DNA of 64,000 bases from Diphasiastrum complanatum (lineage: Eukaryota; Streptophyta; Lycopodiopsida; Lycopodiales; Lycopodiaceae): positions 4,372,620 through 4,436,619 of the forward strand of contig CM055097.1 in assembly GCA_029204225.1 (NCBI GenBank). Direction: 5' to 3'. The translations under genes and the position numbers were made by a program. Positions 51,937-63,937 of the stretch are shown piece by piece. Numbering within the stretch: the stretch's first letter is position 1; each line of letters starts with the position of its first letter. A model generated the notes under the pieces. That model saw only the letters and a program-made list of their open reading frames with translations. It did not search any database and was not told the DNA's origin.

Positions 51937-53331
51937 GGAAGTAACTTGGCCTGTGGTCTAGGAAGCCTGGCCAGGCTTCAATGATTTGAAAAATATCTAT
52001 TCATGACAACTTCAAGCTTAAGCCTTAAAAGTTTTAGTGTGCAAAGATCAGACAATATCCCTGGGAACAGGTTGGTAGGCGTACCTTTAAGGTCAATCTT
52101 AGCGTGAAAACTATGGACCTAGGTCTTTCAATTTCCAACTTTCCAAGTCCCCTTCGAAATTCTATAGTACTATCCATTGAAATTTGAGTCCAACCAATCT
52201 GAAACTTACCACATTAAAAACAGGTCGCGCAAGAAGAAGTCGACGGGAGAGCAAGCCTCTGCGTCATTGGCCCCAGGGCCACCAGCGGCACCGGCCCTCT
52301 TGACTTGATCTTTCAAGTTTCCCCATCTTCCCAGCACCTCGCATACGCGTTGATTTAATGAGCACCAAAGAACTGGTCTAAATACCAGATGCTGATGTGA
52401 GTTAGAACTCTAATAGGACTCCCCTTATGCTATAAGACTTTAGTGCTAAGAAACATCAGCCAAATTGATAGCATAAAATCTTTGACAATTTTCTATAGAC
52501 CCTTTTACTATTATTTCAAAAACCCCATAGGCTTAAACAATGGGTTTTTCTTTTAGGATAACTTCCAAGAGCGCTACTATGAGTTTCATTCTATTCCACT
52601 CACTCAAATGCAATGCATCTTACATTATTGAGAATGCACTGGGCCATGACATAAGAACTTGCAAAAGTAATATACTAAATACTCTTTCAATCTTAAATCA
52701 AGGAAAAATGGAACCCAAGCCTAGACTATATTTGTCACTTGGACTTTACTTGATGACTCCCACAAGCTCAGTTTGTCTTGTTTGTCAATTTTAAAAGATC
52801 ATTCTAGAATCTATATCTAGGAAAAATGGCATGTAACAAGGAATTTATTTACAAATCTGGTTGAAAAAAAAACCAAAAGTTTTACCTTAGTTACTAAAAG
52901 ACTTCTCAAGCAAGGATGTGGTACAATCTCAGAATTTTTTAAGATAACACCCATGATTTTATAAGAGTGATGGTGTGGCCAATTTTAGCAAGGCCATGAA
53001 AAGAGTCAATGATGTGTCCATCATGGAAATTAACAATAACAAGGCTAACGGATATTAGCAAATAATTAACATGCCATTTGATAAGCTCTAAAGATAACAA
53101 TCAACTTAAATGTGCTATACCAAAAAAGGTCATGAGCAAAGAAGCTTGCGAACATGATGACCTCCATGCAAACTCGATAGATATCAAGGCTCAAATCTTC
53201 ATGCAACAAGCACAATTTTTTTTTAGCAAAGTTTTGGTGCCTCTTTTGCAGAGTTTGATAAAATGAAGCTCCAAAATTTATGATTAAGAACACGTTTCAG
53301 AGCTCTAGAGAATGGAATTTATGTTGGATTA
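51937..53331. other. No gene seen
   Basis: AT-rich DNA with only short frames. No transposon motif is recognisable. Confidence 0.35.
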
Positions 53332-54167
53332 TTCTCCGTCCTACTAATCGACTAATCGATTTTTAATCTTCATCCAACTGTTTATCCAGTTCTGTAGATT
53401 TTCCCATGTCTTTATACAGTCTGCAGAATTACAAGTGTTTTTACATAGTCTGCAGAAATACACGGACAATAGTGTCGCATTTTCTCTCTCTAGAAGCCCA
53501 GCAGTGTCGCCTATCAGGAATTACGTGTAAAAATGCAGTGTCGCATTTTTCGCATTTTTCGCCTGTTAGGAATCTCGTGTAAAAATGCAGTGTCGCCTTT
53601 TTTGCATTTTTCCCTATCAGGAATTCCAAGTAAAAATGCAGTCATGTTTTTCGCATTTATCAAAGTGCCTATGCAAAAAACTGTTTATGGCAATTGTCGC
53701 CGCTTATCAGCAATTATTTTTGAGAAGGAACCGGATGAATGCCAGCGGACTCCAGCCAACTGGCAGTCACATTTGAAGACCTAAACACTTAGTATAAATC
53801 AGCTGTTCATACATCTCTTTTCATCATTATTGTGAATTGTGAAGGAGTTAAGTGTTATTACACGACGCTTCTTGCGCTCTCATCAAGCAGATCATTTACA
53901 ATCAGAAAGTATTATTGTTAGCTCTCTATCAAATTTTCAAGCTTGAACTCTCTTGAGCATTTTAGTTCAGTCTTTTAGAGATTCATTTTAGAATTGATAT
54001 TGCACTACTGCTTATCAGCATAATTGCTTATTTCAGACTTATTCTCAGTTACTCAGAGACAGCTTTAGAGTGTGCGGTTTCTATCCGCTATTGTCTTGCG
54101 CTCATTAGAATCTTGCTATTTAAGATGAAGACCTTGCTAATCGCCAACGAGTTGTGTTTTGTTGCTA
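53332..54167 (+). repeat. 5' LTR-like region of plus-strand copia
   Basis: It begins TGTTGGATTATTCTCCGTCC, matching the LTR at 31048. It ends before ggtatcgaagtg (54168-54179), a degraded primer site. The inner part carries several tgtcgcatttttcgc words. It ends in GCTACA if the primer-site call is right. Confidence 0.5.
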
Positions 54168-54235
54168 CAGGTATCGAAGTGAATCTGAAGGCGACATATA
54201 AGACTCAAAATGGAGATCGAAGAATGGTAAAGTTG

Positions 54236-55117
54236 TCGTGTTTATTATCCTCAATATATCAGATACTCAAATTGGCCACATAGCTTAAGCTAAAACTTCG
54301 AAAGAAGTTTGGGACATTATGAGCTCACTATATAATGTGAGAGACATAACTACTAAGTTACATCTTTGAAGGAAATTTTTCACACTCAAGATGTCAAATG
54401 ATGATTCTCTTCATAATCATATTAACCAGTTTAAGAATCTCTTGAAACAGATGGTCGTTGTCGGATCAGTCATAGACGATCAAGACGCAATTATGACATT
54501 GCTTTCAAGCCTACCCTCTACATATGAGAACTGGGTGATGATCATCACAACACACTCAGATTTAACTCTTACCAGCGTTATCGCTATGTTGCTGCAAGAA
54601 GATAATCGAAGAATGCAAGACACTTTGTATACCTCTTCATCTCATGCTCTATATGTCAACAAGGGCTTGAAACGACAAAAGCAGAAAAGCTCCAAGCAGT
54701 CTGCATCGAACTAGAAACAGACTCAAAGTCAAGAACAATCATCAAATCCACATTCGTCAAAGAAGAAGATGTTTTGCAAGTATTGCAAATGCAATAACTA
54801 TGAAATCCAAGATTGCCGAATTCTCAAGCAAAGAATGCAGCCAAGCAACATGATCAACAAGCAAATACAGTTACAACATCTCCTGAAACTCATCTCGGAG
54901 TCTTTTATCATTATCACTTTATACGTGGATAATACATTGCTTTTTAGCAACAATACCGATCTGATAAAAAAAGGCAAGACAATGCTATCTTCTGAATTCA
55001 ACATGACCGATCTAGGCGAAGCTCATTTTTGCCTTGGTATTCAAATCCACAGAGACAGAAATCCAAAGTTGATCTACATTACTCAACAGTGGTACATCTA
55101 CAATATGTTAGTCAGAC
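54236..55117 (+). pseudogene. Copia gag joined to a scrap of RT
   Basis: The gag reads VFIILNISDTQIGH (with stops nearby), KEVWDIMSSLYNVRDITTKL and MSNDDSLHNHINQFKNLLKQ through 54714. A damaged zinc knuckle CKYCKCNNYEIQDC follows, with Tyr at the His position (54769-54820). At about 54900 the text jumps into RT: ITLYVDNTLLFSNNTDLIKK and FNMTDLGEAHFCLGIQIHRD. YVDN stands where YVDD is required. Integrase and protease are lost, and the right side ends at a MITE end at 55118. The gag is close to the copy at 26440-26905. Confidence 0.8.
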
Positions 55118-55153
55118 ATTAGAGGAGTTCTCAATATCAAAAAGACCCTTTAT
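55118..55153 (+). repeat. MITE family copy D (left end only)
   Basis: ATTAGAGGAGTTCTCAATAT followed by CAAAAAGACCCTTT is the 34-36-bp terminal repeat. I cannot recognise internal sequence or a right end. Confidence 0.65.
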
Positions 55154-55745
55154 GGAATGCCATGTAGGATATAGAAAAATATCAAAATAAAAAAAAACAA
55201 TATTGTTTATTTGCTTGCCCCCACCACTCCCAAGGCCTCCCCAACTCCCAATGATCTAACCACAGTGTCTAAAGTCACAGTTAAGAACTGTTAACAGCTC
55301 GCAATATAACTTGACTAAATTCAAAAATATTCCCTCCATTGGTTACTAAAAGGGCAATAGAATATGACCGCCATCCCCAAATTCGAATCAGGAAAAATTG
55401 CAAAATGTCTACATATGCATTCCTTCCACGAGAATGGAAATATGGGCGCCATCTCCAATTATGAACGCCATCATCACTTTGGAATGGAAATATGAGCGCC
55501 AACTACCTATTGGAATGAAAAAATGAGTGGCATTTCCAAATTTGAATCAAGCATACAAGCATGGAGATTGGATTGATCATACATAGTATATAATATCATC
55601 AAAGATGAGTGCTTTGCTTTGCTTCATAGATCTGGTCATAGAACTTTGATGCAACTGATTACTCTATTATTTTTTTGATGATGACATTGTATCAGTCTTC
55701 TTGCGAAGATTGAGAAATCACAACAAAATATTGTTAAACTATAAT
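55154..55745. other. No gene seen
   Basis: Includes a loose repeat on the words ggaatggaaatatgggcgcca and ccaaattcgaatca near 55370-55550. Origin unknown. Confidence 0.3.
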
Positions 55746-57010
55746 TCAATATAATTCTAAACTCCATGCCATCATGCAAATAAAAAACGTAACCTTTGCA
55801 TCAACAATCTCTATGTTGGTATTTACAATCAGCCCATTCGGCCTGGGAAATAGCTCCACCATCCTCTTGTACATGGACTTAACCATGGAATGGGTGGCAT
55901 GCAAAGAATTCATTGTCATGCACACAGGTGTGCAGCTTCCAGTATAATCCACTTTCATGGATATGACGTGCACACTCCAATGTTTGCTGCCAGAAAATGA
56001 CAAGCAATGAATTACGAGAATCTATAAGAGTTTCCAAAAAATAAATCTTACAGAAAACAACACCATGGACGGCAAGGTCTTTCGCATCTTTGCAGACATA
56101 GTCGGCAATACCTTTTAAAATAACTCTTTTTTGCTTATTGTTCAGTATTTTCTTTTGTAATGTGTTTACTTCTACATTTATTTGACAATATGAGGTACGC
56201 AATGTTTGTACAATTAGTTTCATATTGTCAGTTCCTTGGCTAAGGTTTAATACAGTATCTTGCAAACGAGAATTATCTATCTTCAAGATTTCATTCTCTT
56301 CTTTCGTTTGCAACAAAAGAGTTTTTTTTTCTCTATAGTCAATAAGCAAACCATTCAACATATTTTCCAAATGGTGGATTTTTTTCATTGAATTACTAAT
56401 GCCATAACTTTTCAATCTTTCACAATTATCCAATAGACCATTGTATCCTTCACACAAAAATAGTATGAGTTGTGTGACTGATCTAAAATTTGGATGTTGC
56501 ATTGAGCTTGGATCGATTGCATACAAACTTCCATCATCACAATGTTTCCTGTCTTCCATCCTTTGGTGAGCTGGCAAGGTGGATCCTTTCAAATTTTTTC
56601 TCGATAGTGGAGCATATTCTATGGGAAGATCAATATGGAGATGATATTTAGACATCTTAATAATCGATAGATAACAAATATCGTTGTTGGAATACTCCAA
56701 GAGTACCAAAGCAATCAGCACCAAAAGAAACTTACTCTTGCCAAGCCCCTTGTGAGCCCAAGCCCTGGCCTCCTCGGAGATCTTTTTGCTGCACCCTGGT
56801 TTCACAGAAAAAGCCTTTGGTGCTTATGGTCACAACAAAAGCAACACAAAACCCAAGGGCATGGATATAGTCTGCCCCACCCACCACGTGGGGTCTCGGA
56901 AAGAAAGTGAATCTGTGCCCCCGGTTGATTCTCTCTTGCATGAGGTTCACAAAATCAGTGTGCCCTTGAGCATCCTTCCAATATGACTCCAGCTTTTCGT
57001 ATTCCCTCTG
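55746..57010 (-). pseudogene. Coiled-coil gene or gene relic with possible C48-protease-like end
   Basis: Exon-like pieces on the minus strand: 57010-56736 (acceptor ttcattgcag, donor GTAAGT), 56618-56052 (acceptor tcccatag, donor GTAAGA) and 55986-55746 (acceptor ttctggcag). The middle piece encodes a Leu/Lys-rich coiled coil (HHLENMLNGLLIDYREKKTL, ENEILKIDNSRLQDTVLNLS). The last encodes KHWSVHVISMKVDY and SLHATHSMVKSMYKRMVELF, which resembles the His-Trp and Asp-Ser-Leu blocks of Ulp1/C48 peptidases, with Asn in place of the catalytic Asp. The first junction fits only one of two open frames, and the second is out of phase, so the gene may be broken. C48 domains are common in plant transposons, so this could be a captured fragment. 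The call is tentative. Confidence 0.35.
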
Positions 57011-57090
57011 CAATGAAATTTCGAATTATTACAAAATAGTACCAAACAATAAACAACAGTACCAAACAATAGCCAACATTGTATTTACTC

Positions 57091-57448
57091 ATTAGAGGAG
57101 TTCTAAATCCAAAAAAGACCCTTTGTATTTTTTCTCAAATTTTTCTTACACGACCAATCAAAACACTCAAATTTGAAATCTACGTAACGTAACTTTTTGA
57201 GTCCACATTTTGATTCCATAATAAAAATGGCATAGCTTTTTAGTGGTAAGTCCGAATTTAGTGAAGTTTAGTGCATTGGAAAGCGCTCGACAAGGGCTTT
57301 CCAATGATATGTTAGATGACATACTTCTGAGCTACAATTAAAAAAGTTATGGCAAGTCAAAAGTAATAGTGTTCTAATATTTTAATAATAAAAAAGGCAT
57401 CTTGCACGAAATCTTAAAGGGTCTTTTTGGAACTCAAAACTCCTCTAA
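57091..57448 (+). repeat. MITE family copy A (complete, 358 bp)
   Basis: Terminal inverted repeats of about 34 bp: left ATTAGAGGAGTTCTAAATCC plus AAAAAAGACCCTTT; right AAAGGGTCTTTTTGGAACTC plus AAAACTCCTCTAAT. An internal hairpin has 11-bp arms, cattggaaagc at 57274-57284 and gctttccaatg at 57296-57306. There is no coding capacity. No clear target duplication is visible. Confidence 0.85.
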
Positions 57449-57810
57449 TATGATACAATAGCTTCAAAACTATCAAGCATTTTCAGAAAACTATCAAACA
57501 AGGCATGAAAGTGCCAACAGTTTTAAAAAGCGAATCCAGAAGTATCAAAAGTACCAAACAGGATCTTAAAAGTACCAAACATTACATAGAAATTGCCAAA
57601 CAATATCAAAAAGCGAATCCAGAAGTACTAATAGTACCAAAAAAATCATAAAAGTACCAAAAAAACAACATGAAAATTATTAAAAGTCCCAAAGGTTTCA
57701 TTATAGTGACTACATTGAGTCATAAGCTTCAAAAGAACGAAAAGTACCAAACAGAAAAAGGAGACTACCATAAAATTTACTTCCTCCTCTGCAACCTCCC
57801 TTCCAAGGGA
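57449..57810. other. A-rich repetitive DNA; no gene seen
   Basis: The words agtaccaaac and aaaagtaccaaa recur many times between 57480 and 57750. It lies between two minus-strand coding-like blocks and may be an intron. Confidence 0.35.
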
Positions 57811-58248
57811 CTAGGCATCCGTTTGCACTTCAAAACTTTTTAGCATGCGTTTGGTCAAAATAAGTTCATCATCCACTTCTTTTCTCTCCTCTTCATTGGG
57901 AGGAGTCCGTGTCCACAACTCAACCAGGCGCTTCTCCAGCTCATGAATCTCATCCTTGATTATTTGGACGACTATGTTTTCACCCTGCCTGACCAGCAGT
58001 TTTTCTTTCTTCTTTTGAATGTTGTCCTTCAATTCTGACAACCTTGCAAACCTGATCTTTCTGCGACTCTGATTCATCACCTCCACCTCAGACATATATC
58101 CTAGAGGGGATAGAGCAGTGTGGGACACATTGTCCTCACCTACGAATTTGTTGGAGTGCTCTCTCTTGCCTCCAACTTTTAACTGCCCACTTTGAGAGGG
58201 CCTTTTGATTTTCTGACTGCGGTTGAATAGGCTGTTTAAGCATATCAC
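57811..58248 (-). CDS. Unrecognised coiled-coil frame
   Basis: A 145-residue frame with a basic start, then a strongly charged helix-like half (RRKIRFARLSELKDNIQKKK, EIHELEKRLVELW, DDELILTKRMLKSF). It may be an upstream exon of the minus-strand relic at 55746-57010, with the MITE in the intron between. I recognise no family. Confidence 0.3.
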   Translation of the reverse strand: MICLNSLFNRSQKIKRPSQSGQLKVGGKREHSNKFVGEDNVSHTALSPLGYMSEVEVMNQSRRKIRFARLSELKDNIQKKKEKLLVRQGENIVVQIIKDEIHELEKRLVELWTRTPPNEEERKEVDDELILTKRMLKSFEVQTDA

Positions 58249-58309
58249 GCATCTATTTCTATCTGTTAGTTAATTGGATGTCTATAATTTTCTTTTTCTA
58301 TAACCGAGG

Positions 58310-59168
58310 TTAGGTTGGATTTTGTTTAGGTGGTGTGGTTACCTCTTGAATTAGTTCTTCGTGAACGACATCACATACTTCATTTGGGAGCACTTCCCAC
58401 TGGTAGACTTTCGGTTTTGGCCTATATGCCATCGTGGGGATTACCTTGGATGGAAGTTGCACATGAGCCATGGGGCCTGACAACTTTATCTCCTTAGGGA
58501 TCAATTTAAGTGCAAAACGTCGATTGTTGAGATAATTGAGAATTTGGTCATCACTCATTTCCTCACCATTCTCCAAAAGAGTCCCATCTTCCGATACTTG
58601 GGTTACGGAAACAAAGGCTTCCCTTGGGCACCAGGCTCTGGGAATAGGGTCAATCATCGTCAAGGCAATGATAGAGGTCTTAGTATCAGTAGAAGGTGGT
58701 ATGATGTAGGTTTCTTTTCTCACAGTGGTTTCTATGATGCATTTGTTAGAATCAGCACAATCCACTATATGGCTAATGCTTAATTCCAATTAACTATATC
58801 TGTTGAGTGCGTATAGTGTCCTTTCATCATGATTGGAACACTATCTGAAGCATCATATGTGGTTGATGGCCAATCATCAACAGCTTTGGCTGGCTTCACT
58901 TGGCCTGTTGAGTCAATAGCGACTTTCTCATCATTATTGCCAAAGGTAATTTTACTTCGTTTCCAATCTTGAACCACCCCTGCCAACTGTAGCTACGGCG
59001 TACCAAGAAGGACCTTGTAAGGATGTACATCGTCGGGTAATCGGGTAAATCTCGTTTAACACATTCAATATTTACTCCTGCAATCCGAATGGGTATATTC
59101 AATAGGTGTCCTGCAGGGTCAGTGATTCTTTGATCTGCCATTCTCAGCTTATAGCATGCTAGATCCAA
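58310..59168 (-). pseudogene. Gypsy protease and linker relic
   Basis: From right to left the frames read MADQRITDPAGHLLNIPIRI, then (after a frameshift) HPYKVLLGTP, a stop, AGVVQDWKRSKITFGNNDEK, and ELSISHIVDCADSNKCIIE onward to 58310. The LLGTP and DWKR-ITFG words are the C-terminal retropepsin and linker blocks of Ty3/gypsy pol. RT is absent. It may belong to the same class as the DGGSG protease scrap at 24565. Confidence 0.6.
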
Positions 59169-59178
59169 TTGGGTAAAA

Positions 59179-59825
59179 TGTGAAGGATTTCAGATCATTA
59201 TGATCCAATCCACTTGAAAGATCTTGGGTTAGAAAGAGAAATACACTACCAATCTCACCAATGTAGAAAAATCAGCATCTACACACAAAATGAGATGCAA
59301 ACACTAATAGAACTTGATCAAACTTGAATGATATGATAATGTACTATTGCTGTCCATACAAAACCAGCAAGCTACTTTTCATTCACATGTGTGAAACCAA
59401 AAATAGAAATTATAGATCATTCTACACATAAAATTGCATGCAATCACAAGGATAGTGCACCACTGGATAATAGAACCCAAGAGAACCATGTATAAGCATG
59501 AAATGAGATAGAGAAGAGAGAACATCACTCTTTCCACAGGTTACATCCTTTTATAATGGGTCCAAAACCTATTTCGCCACTTGGCTTTCCCTCCAAAATG
59601 CTAACCCTACAATTTTTGGGTCTAGATTCAAAGTACCCAACATTCAAATTTGAATCTACTCAAACTCGTCTTCTAACTTTCCCACACTTTCAAAAAGTGA
59701 TTATTCAAATGACATTTAGACTAATGAACTTTGAGAAGTCAATCTATGTCTAAAAACAAAGTTGGCCTCAATATGTCAAATATGAAAATATAGCACATAT
59801 GATCAAACTAGTTGAATCTTTCACA
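59179..59825 (-). repeat. 3' LTR (647 bp) of minus-strand copia
   Basis: Plus strand TGTGAAGGATT...AATCTTTCACA gives matching inverted ends. The purine tract (plus strand ctccctcttcaac) follows at 59826. No 5' partner is seen near 62200. Confidence 0.75.
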
Positions 59826-60479
59826 CTCCCTCTTCAACTAATTTTAGCATAGACTTTGATAACACTCCAAGTGAAGTCCTATGCTTCATGAACAAGTCAT
59901 TTCCCAATGCTTTGGTGAAGATATCAGCTACACATTCTCTTGAGGACACATGTTGAAGCTCCACCTCCTTTGCAATGACTTGCTCCCTCACAAAATGTTG
60001 CAATATCATTTCAATGAGACATGAAAAATCACATAGAATGTAAATGAGATGATTCCTCCATGCTATCAACTTTGAACTCTTTGGAAAAATACAGCAAACA
60101 AACAATAAATGTGAGTGATCAACTTTTGCTTGCATGTTTCCTCCTTCTTTGTCCTTTGTTGCCATGTATTCACCATGATACTCCATGAATGAGCCTCCAT
60201 CTCCATCTTGCCATAAGATGCCATCATCACTTGATGACTTGGCCATAAATGAGTGACATAATGAACCTCCAATAGATTCATTTCCATCAGAAAAACCAGC
60301 CAAGAATGCTAGTACAAATCCAACATCAAAATGATGTTCACCAATGTAGCTAGTTTCAGCATATCTTGACAATTTGCATACATCCACATGAAAATGCTCA
60401 AACATGAGATAGAACAAGTAAAGTAAACTTGAACAACACTTCCTTGCTGCTCCTTTGACCTTACTTGAGTCTTCAGTAC

Positions 60480-60855
60480 ATTAGAGGAGTTTTGAACTCC
60501 AAAAAGACCCTTTAAGAATTCGTGCAAGATGTTGTTTATATTATTAAAATATTATGACACTAATACTTTTGACTTGCCATAGCTTTTTATTCGTAGCTTA
60601 GAAGTGTGTCATCTAACATATCATTGAAAAGCCCTTGTCAAGCGCTTTCCAATGCACCAAACTCCGCTAAATTCGGACTTACCACTAAAAAGTTATGCCA
60701 TTTTTAGTGTGGAATCAAAATGTGGACTCAAAAAGTTACGTTACGTAGATTTCAAATTCGAGTGTTTTGATTGGTCCATGTGTAAGAAAAAATTGAGAAA
60801 AAAATATAAAAGAATTATTACAAAGGGTCTTTTCTGGATATAGAACTCCTCTTAT
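60480..60855 (-). repeat. MITE family copy B (complete, 376 bp) inside copia
   Basis: It is in reverse orientation relative to copy A, with the same terminal repeats and the same internal hairpin (gctttccaatg). It separates the RNase H end of the copia from its upstream part. The outermost right bases read CTCCTCTTAT rather than CTCCTCTAAT. Confidence 0.85.
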
Positions 60856-61395
60856 GAATTTGCAAAAATAGATCCATGACATCTTTGCCAATTACCTCTC
60901 CTTTCATGCTCTTGACTAGCTCCAAACTGCCAACTTGCCTTTTGACTAGTTGAAGCCCTTTGAGATCAACCTCTTGATCTTCAACTTGACCATCAAAGTC
61001 ATTGACCAAACTTTGTTTTCCAGATTCATTACTTGATTTTACATCATGATAACATCCATCCACTTTCATAGCTCCATCTATACAAGAAGACTCATCCAAA
61101 AGATGTTTCACTCTTCATAAGAGTTTGATACTCCAACAATCACTTTGTTAGTAGAAGCAATTTAAACCTTGTAGGCTGTACCCACCTCACTATATCCAAC
61201 AAAAATACCTCTTCTTGAAGATGGATCCTCTTTGGTCCTATCATCAAGAGTAATGTTGACATTTGACACTCGGCCTGTAGCATCTCAAAAGGTGTCCTTC
61301 CATCCAAAATAGCACTCGGCCACCTATTGAACATCCAAACCATCCTCATCAAGAGTAAGATTACCTTGCTTCTCTCCTTGATCTCTCTTCTTCTT

Positions 61396-61713
61396 TTAGC
61401 ACTCACTTGCAAAGTGTCCTTTGATGCCACAATAGAAACACCTGATCTTTGATCTATCCTTGTTTTTGCCACTTGAAGAAGCATCTACTTGATCTTGCCA
61501 TTTAGACCACTTACTTTTGGTTTTGCCCTTGAATTTGCCCTTTGTGAACACAACATCCTCTTGAAGTGTCGATGTAGATTCACCTCTTGCTTGAAGCCTA
61601 TATTCTTCATTGATCAAGATTTCTTGAAGATCCATCAAACTTGGCAAAGTCTTTTGAATAGCAATACTTTGAACAATGTTAGCATGAGCATCCAACAGGC
61701 CATTAAGAATCAC
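61396..61713 (-). pseudogene. Copia gag C-terminal part with zinc knuckle
   Basis: ILNGLLDAHANIVQSIAIQK, MDLQEILINEEYRLQARGES and the CCHC knuckle CFYCGIKGHFASEC are all readable in one frame. Confidence 0.85.
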
Positions 61714-61823
61714 TTGAACAAGCTAGAGCTTTCATCAATGCAAGCTAACTCATCATTCAATGCTTTCATCCTCAAAACAAAAGTACTTGGACTTTCTTCA
61801 TTCTTTTGCAAACAAGAAAAGAT

Positions 61824-62135
61824 TTACCTTCTTAGAGTCAACACTCTAAAAGTAGACTTGGATTCATAAAGCTTCTTCAATGAATACCAAGCTTCCAAAG
61901 ATGATGTGCACTTACCAACTTCCTTGAGAAACTCATTGGTAACATTCATCTTGATCATGTGTAGAGCCTTCTTGGCCCTCTTGTCATACCTCACTTGATC
62001 TTGTTGTGTTGCTGGTCTCTCCTCCAAACCTACAACAATATCCAAAACATCATTCATCTCAAGAAGTGATTCCAATTTCACTTTCCATAATGAATAGTTA
62101 CTTGAGATAAGCCTATCTCCTTTGAACAACAACAA
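61824..62135 (-). pseudogene. Copia gag N-terminal part
   Basis: SNYSLWKVKLESLLEMND, VGLEERPATQQDQVRYDKRA and ALHMIKMNVTNEFLKEVGKC match the gag of the copy at 41780-42039. Confidence 0.85.
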
Positions 62136-62201
62136 ATGTTTTCAAAGGAAATCACAAAGATTTGAAACTATCTCAAAAATTCTCTTCCAGCACTTATACC
62201 A

Positions 62202-63195
62202 AGGTCAATTTTCTACATTGCAAATGGTGTAAATTGTGTTGTCTTTTAAACCAACGATCAATAGATGATTTTGGATCTTAATGATTGACAAAATCTTCAC
62301 AATATATACCCACCTTTGCTACATTGGCAAAGGAATGTGGCCTCAATATTCCGATATGCCATCTTAGAAGACATAGAGAGGTCTGGAGTCACTACTTCAG
62401 GTGTCGAGGTATGTGCATTCTTGATAATTTTTCATGTTGCTTAATCAGATTGTTGAAATAAACAAACAAATGTTGAAGTTTTTTATCGTCTTATTTGTTT
62501 GTGTCTCAAATATTGTCACAAGTTAGTATTCTAGCAGTGTGCATCGGTTATCGAGTCAAGCCAAATCCGACTATTCCTATGAATGGTTGTGACTCGATAG
62601 ATCCTACATTGTTTGATTGTACGGGATCAGTGGATACATCATATGCCTATTGCTAATTAGTTGTTGGGAGCTTCTAGGACCATAGGGGTTCGGGAAGGTG
62701 TTGAGAAGAACTCCCATTTCGTACATTTTCTGGTAGAGATGTTTTGCAAGTCATCGGGGGTAGGTCGACCCTTTTATGGGATGCAGAGGTTCTTTGTACG
62801 CATGTGGAAGTACAAATCGACACTGCGTTGACGAGATGAAAGCTCTTCCTATGTTTCATGTTAGTCACCTAAAATTCCATTAATATTGTCATGCCCTTTG
62901 TTTCTCCTAACATAGCAGATCGAGTAATGGTCACAAACACTTTTCAAAAGCAATACTTTTCAAAATACACAATAACATAGTTTGAATGAAGAAAAAATGT
63001 TTTGTCAAGGATCAGCCTCTCTAATTTTGATTCTCTACAACAATCATTTTGAGCACAAATTTCCTTGTCATTTCTTCCAAGATATTTGAAAAGAATTGTG
63101 TTGAGATTAATAAGACTTGCCTATGGATGTTTGTGAATGCATCCCTCCATAATATATCCCAAGCTTCTATCGAGGATTGGGTTGTTCTGATATGC
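62202..63195. other. No gene seen
   Basis: Mixed sequence with no recognisable frame. A GC-richer patch at 62640-62830 could be decayed coding DNA but shows no family words. Confidence 0.3.
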
Positions 63196-63320
63196 ATTAG
63201 AGGAGTTCTCAATATCAAAAAGACCCTTTGTAAAGATACTTTTTTTTTTCTTTAGTTTCGACTGTCACCAGGCCTAATCAAAATGCACAGATTTGAAATC
63301 TACGTAACGTAGTTCAAATT
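63196..63320 (+). repeat. MITE family copy E (left part)
   Basis: It has the left terminal repeat ATTAGAGGAGTTCTCAATAT, like copy D, followed by the shared inner word ttgaaatctacgtaacgta (63291 on). The rest is missing. Confidence 0.75.
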
Positions 63321-63364
63321 AACTAAAAAATAAAAATGAAATATAGAAAACTTTGAAATTTGTG

Positions 63365-63937
63365 TCCGGGCAACATGGACGTATCCCATTGGTTGGAGTT
63401 CCAGTGATCTTATGCATACCTATGTTTGATGTATCCCTCTCTATCTTCAAGTGATATGTCCTAGGGAATGGGACTTTTCTAATTTGAACTTGCTTAAAAG
63501 CTTCTCTAATTAGTTTAAATATTGTTGCATATGCTTCCCTGCTAATACCTACAAAATCACAAGCACTCTGAACTATAGTCTTATCTAAATTTTTTCAAAG
63601 ACTCTACTATTTTACACTTTACATTTGAAATCCTATTGTTCATCATGATACGCTCAGTGGATTTGCAACCCAATGACATTCCTAGTGAAGCATTGTCTTT
63701 AATATTCCAAGGAGCTACTAATGCAGATCTGCAAAAAAAACAGATAGTTAACAGAATATCACCATAGCTGAAATTAAATCCAAATGTCATTGAAAAACTT
63801 ACAAAAATCAAAATATGCTTACTTGAATGCACAGATCCTTCTATTTCAATAACCTCCTTTTGAAAGCATTTGAATATCCTTGCAACTTTGTCGCTTTCGC
63901 TTCTTACTTTCAGCCTTCTTCTTTGCCAAATCCACAT
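63365..63937 (-). pseudogene. Unrecognised minus-strand coding-like segment
   Basis: One frame (63937-63581) reads SDKVARIFKCFQKEVIEIEG, an intron-like T-rich stretch with GTAAGT and ttttttttgcag near 63729, then SALVAPWNIKDNASLGMSLG and VKCKIVESLKKF. At about 63582 the frame shifts within AAAAAATTT. A second open stretch continues to about 63365 with DKTIVQSACDFVGISREAYA, IFKLIREAFKQVQ and MHKITGTPTNG. It looks coding on both sides of one frameshift. I recognise no family. The right end runs close to the window edge. Confidence 0.35.

Larger units (their letters stand above)
59826..62201 (-). mobile_element. Degenerate copia with a MITE inserted
   Basis: Right to left: a primer-site-like word TGGTATAAGTGC (62190-62201) and gag (61824-62135; YSLWKVKLESLLEMNDVLDI). 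The gag tail (61396-61713) carries an intact zinc knuckle CFYCGIKGHFASEC. An integrase scrap follows (61140-61484; RWPSAILDGRTPFEMLQ) and a spacer-like frame (60818-61111). MITE copy B sits at 60480-60855, then the RNase H end (59821-60000; LQHVSSRECVADIFTKALGN). Most of integrase and all of the RT palm are missing. The 5' LTR is not recognisable. Confidence 0.8.
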
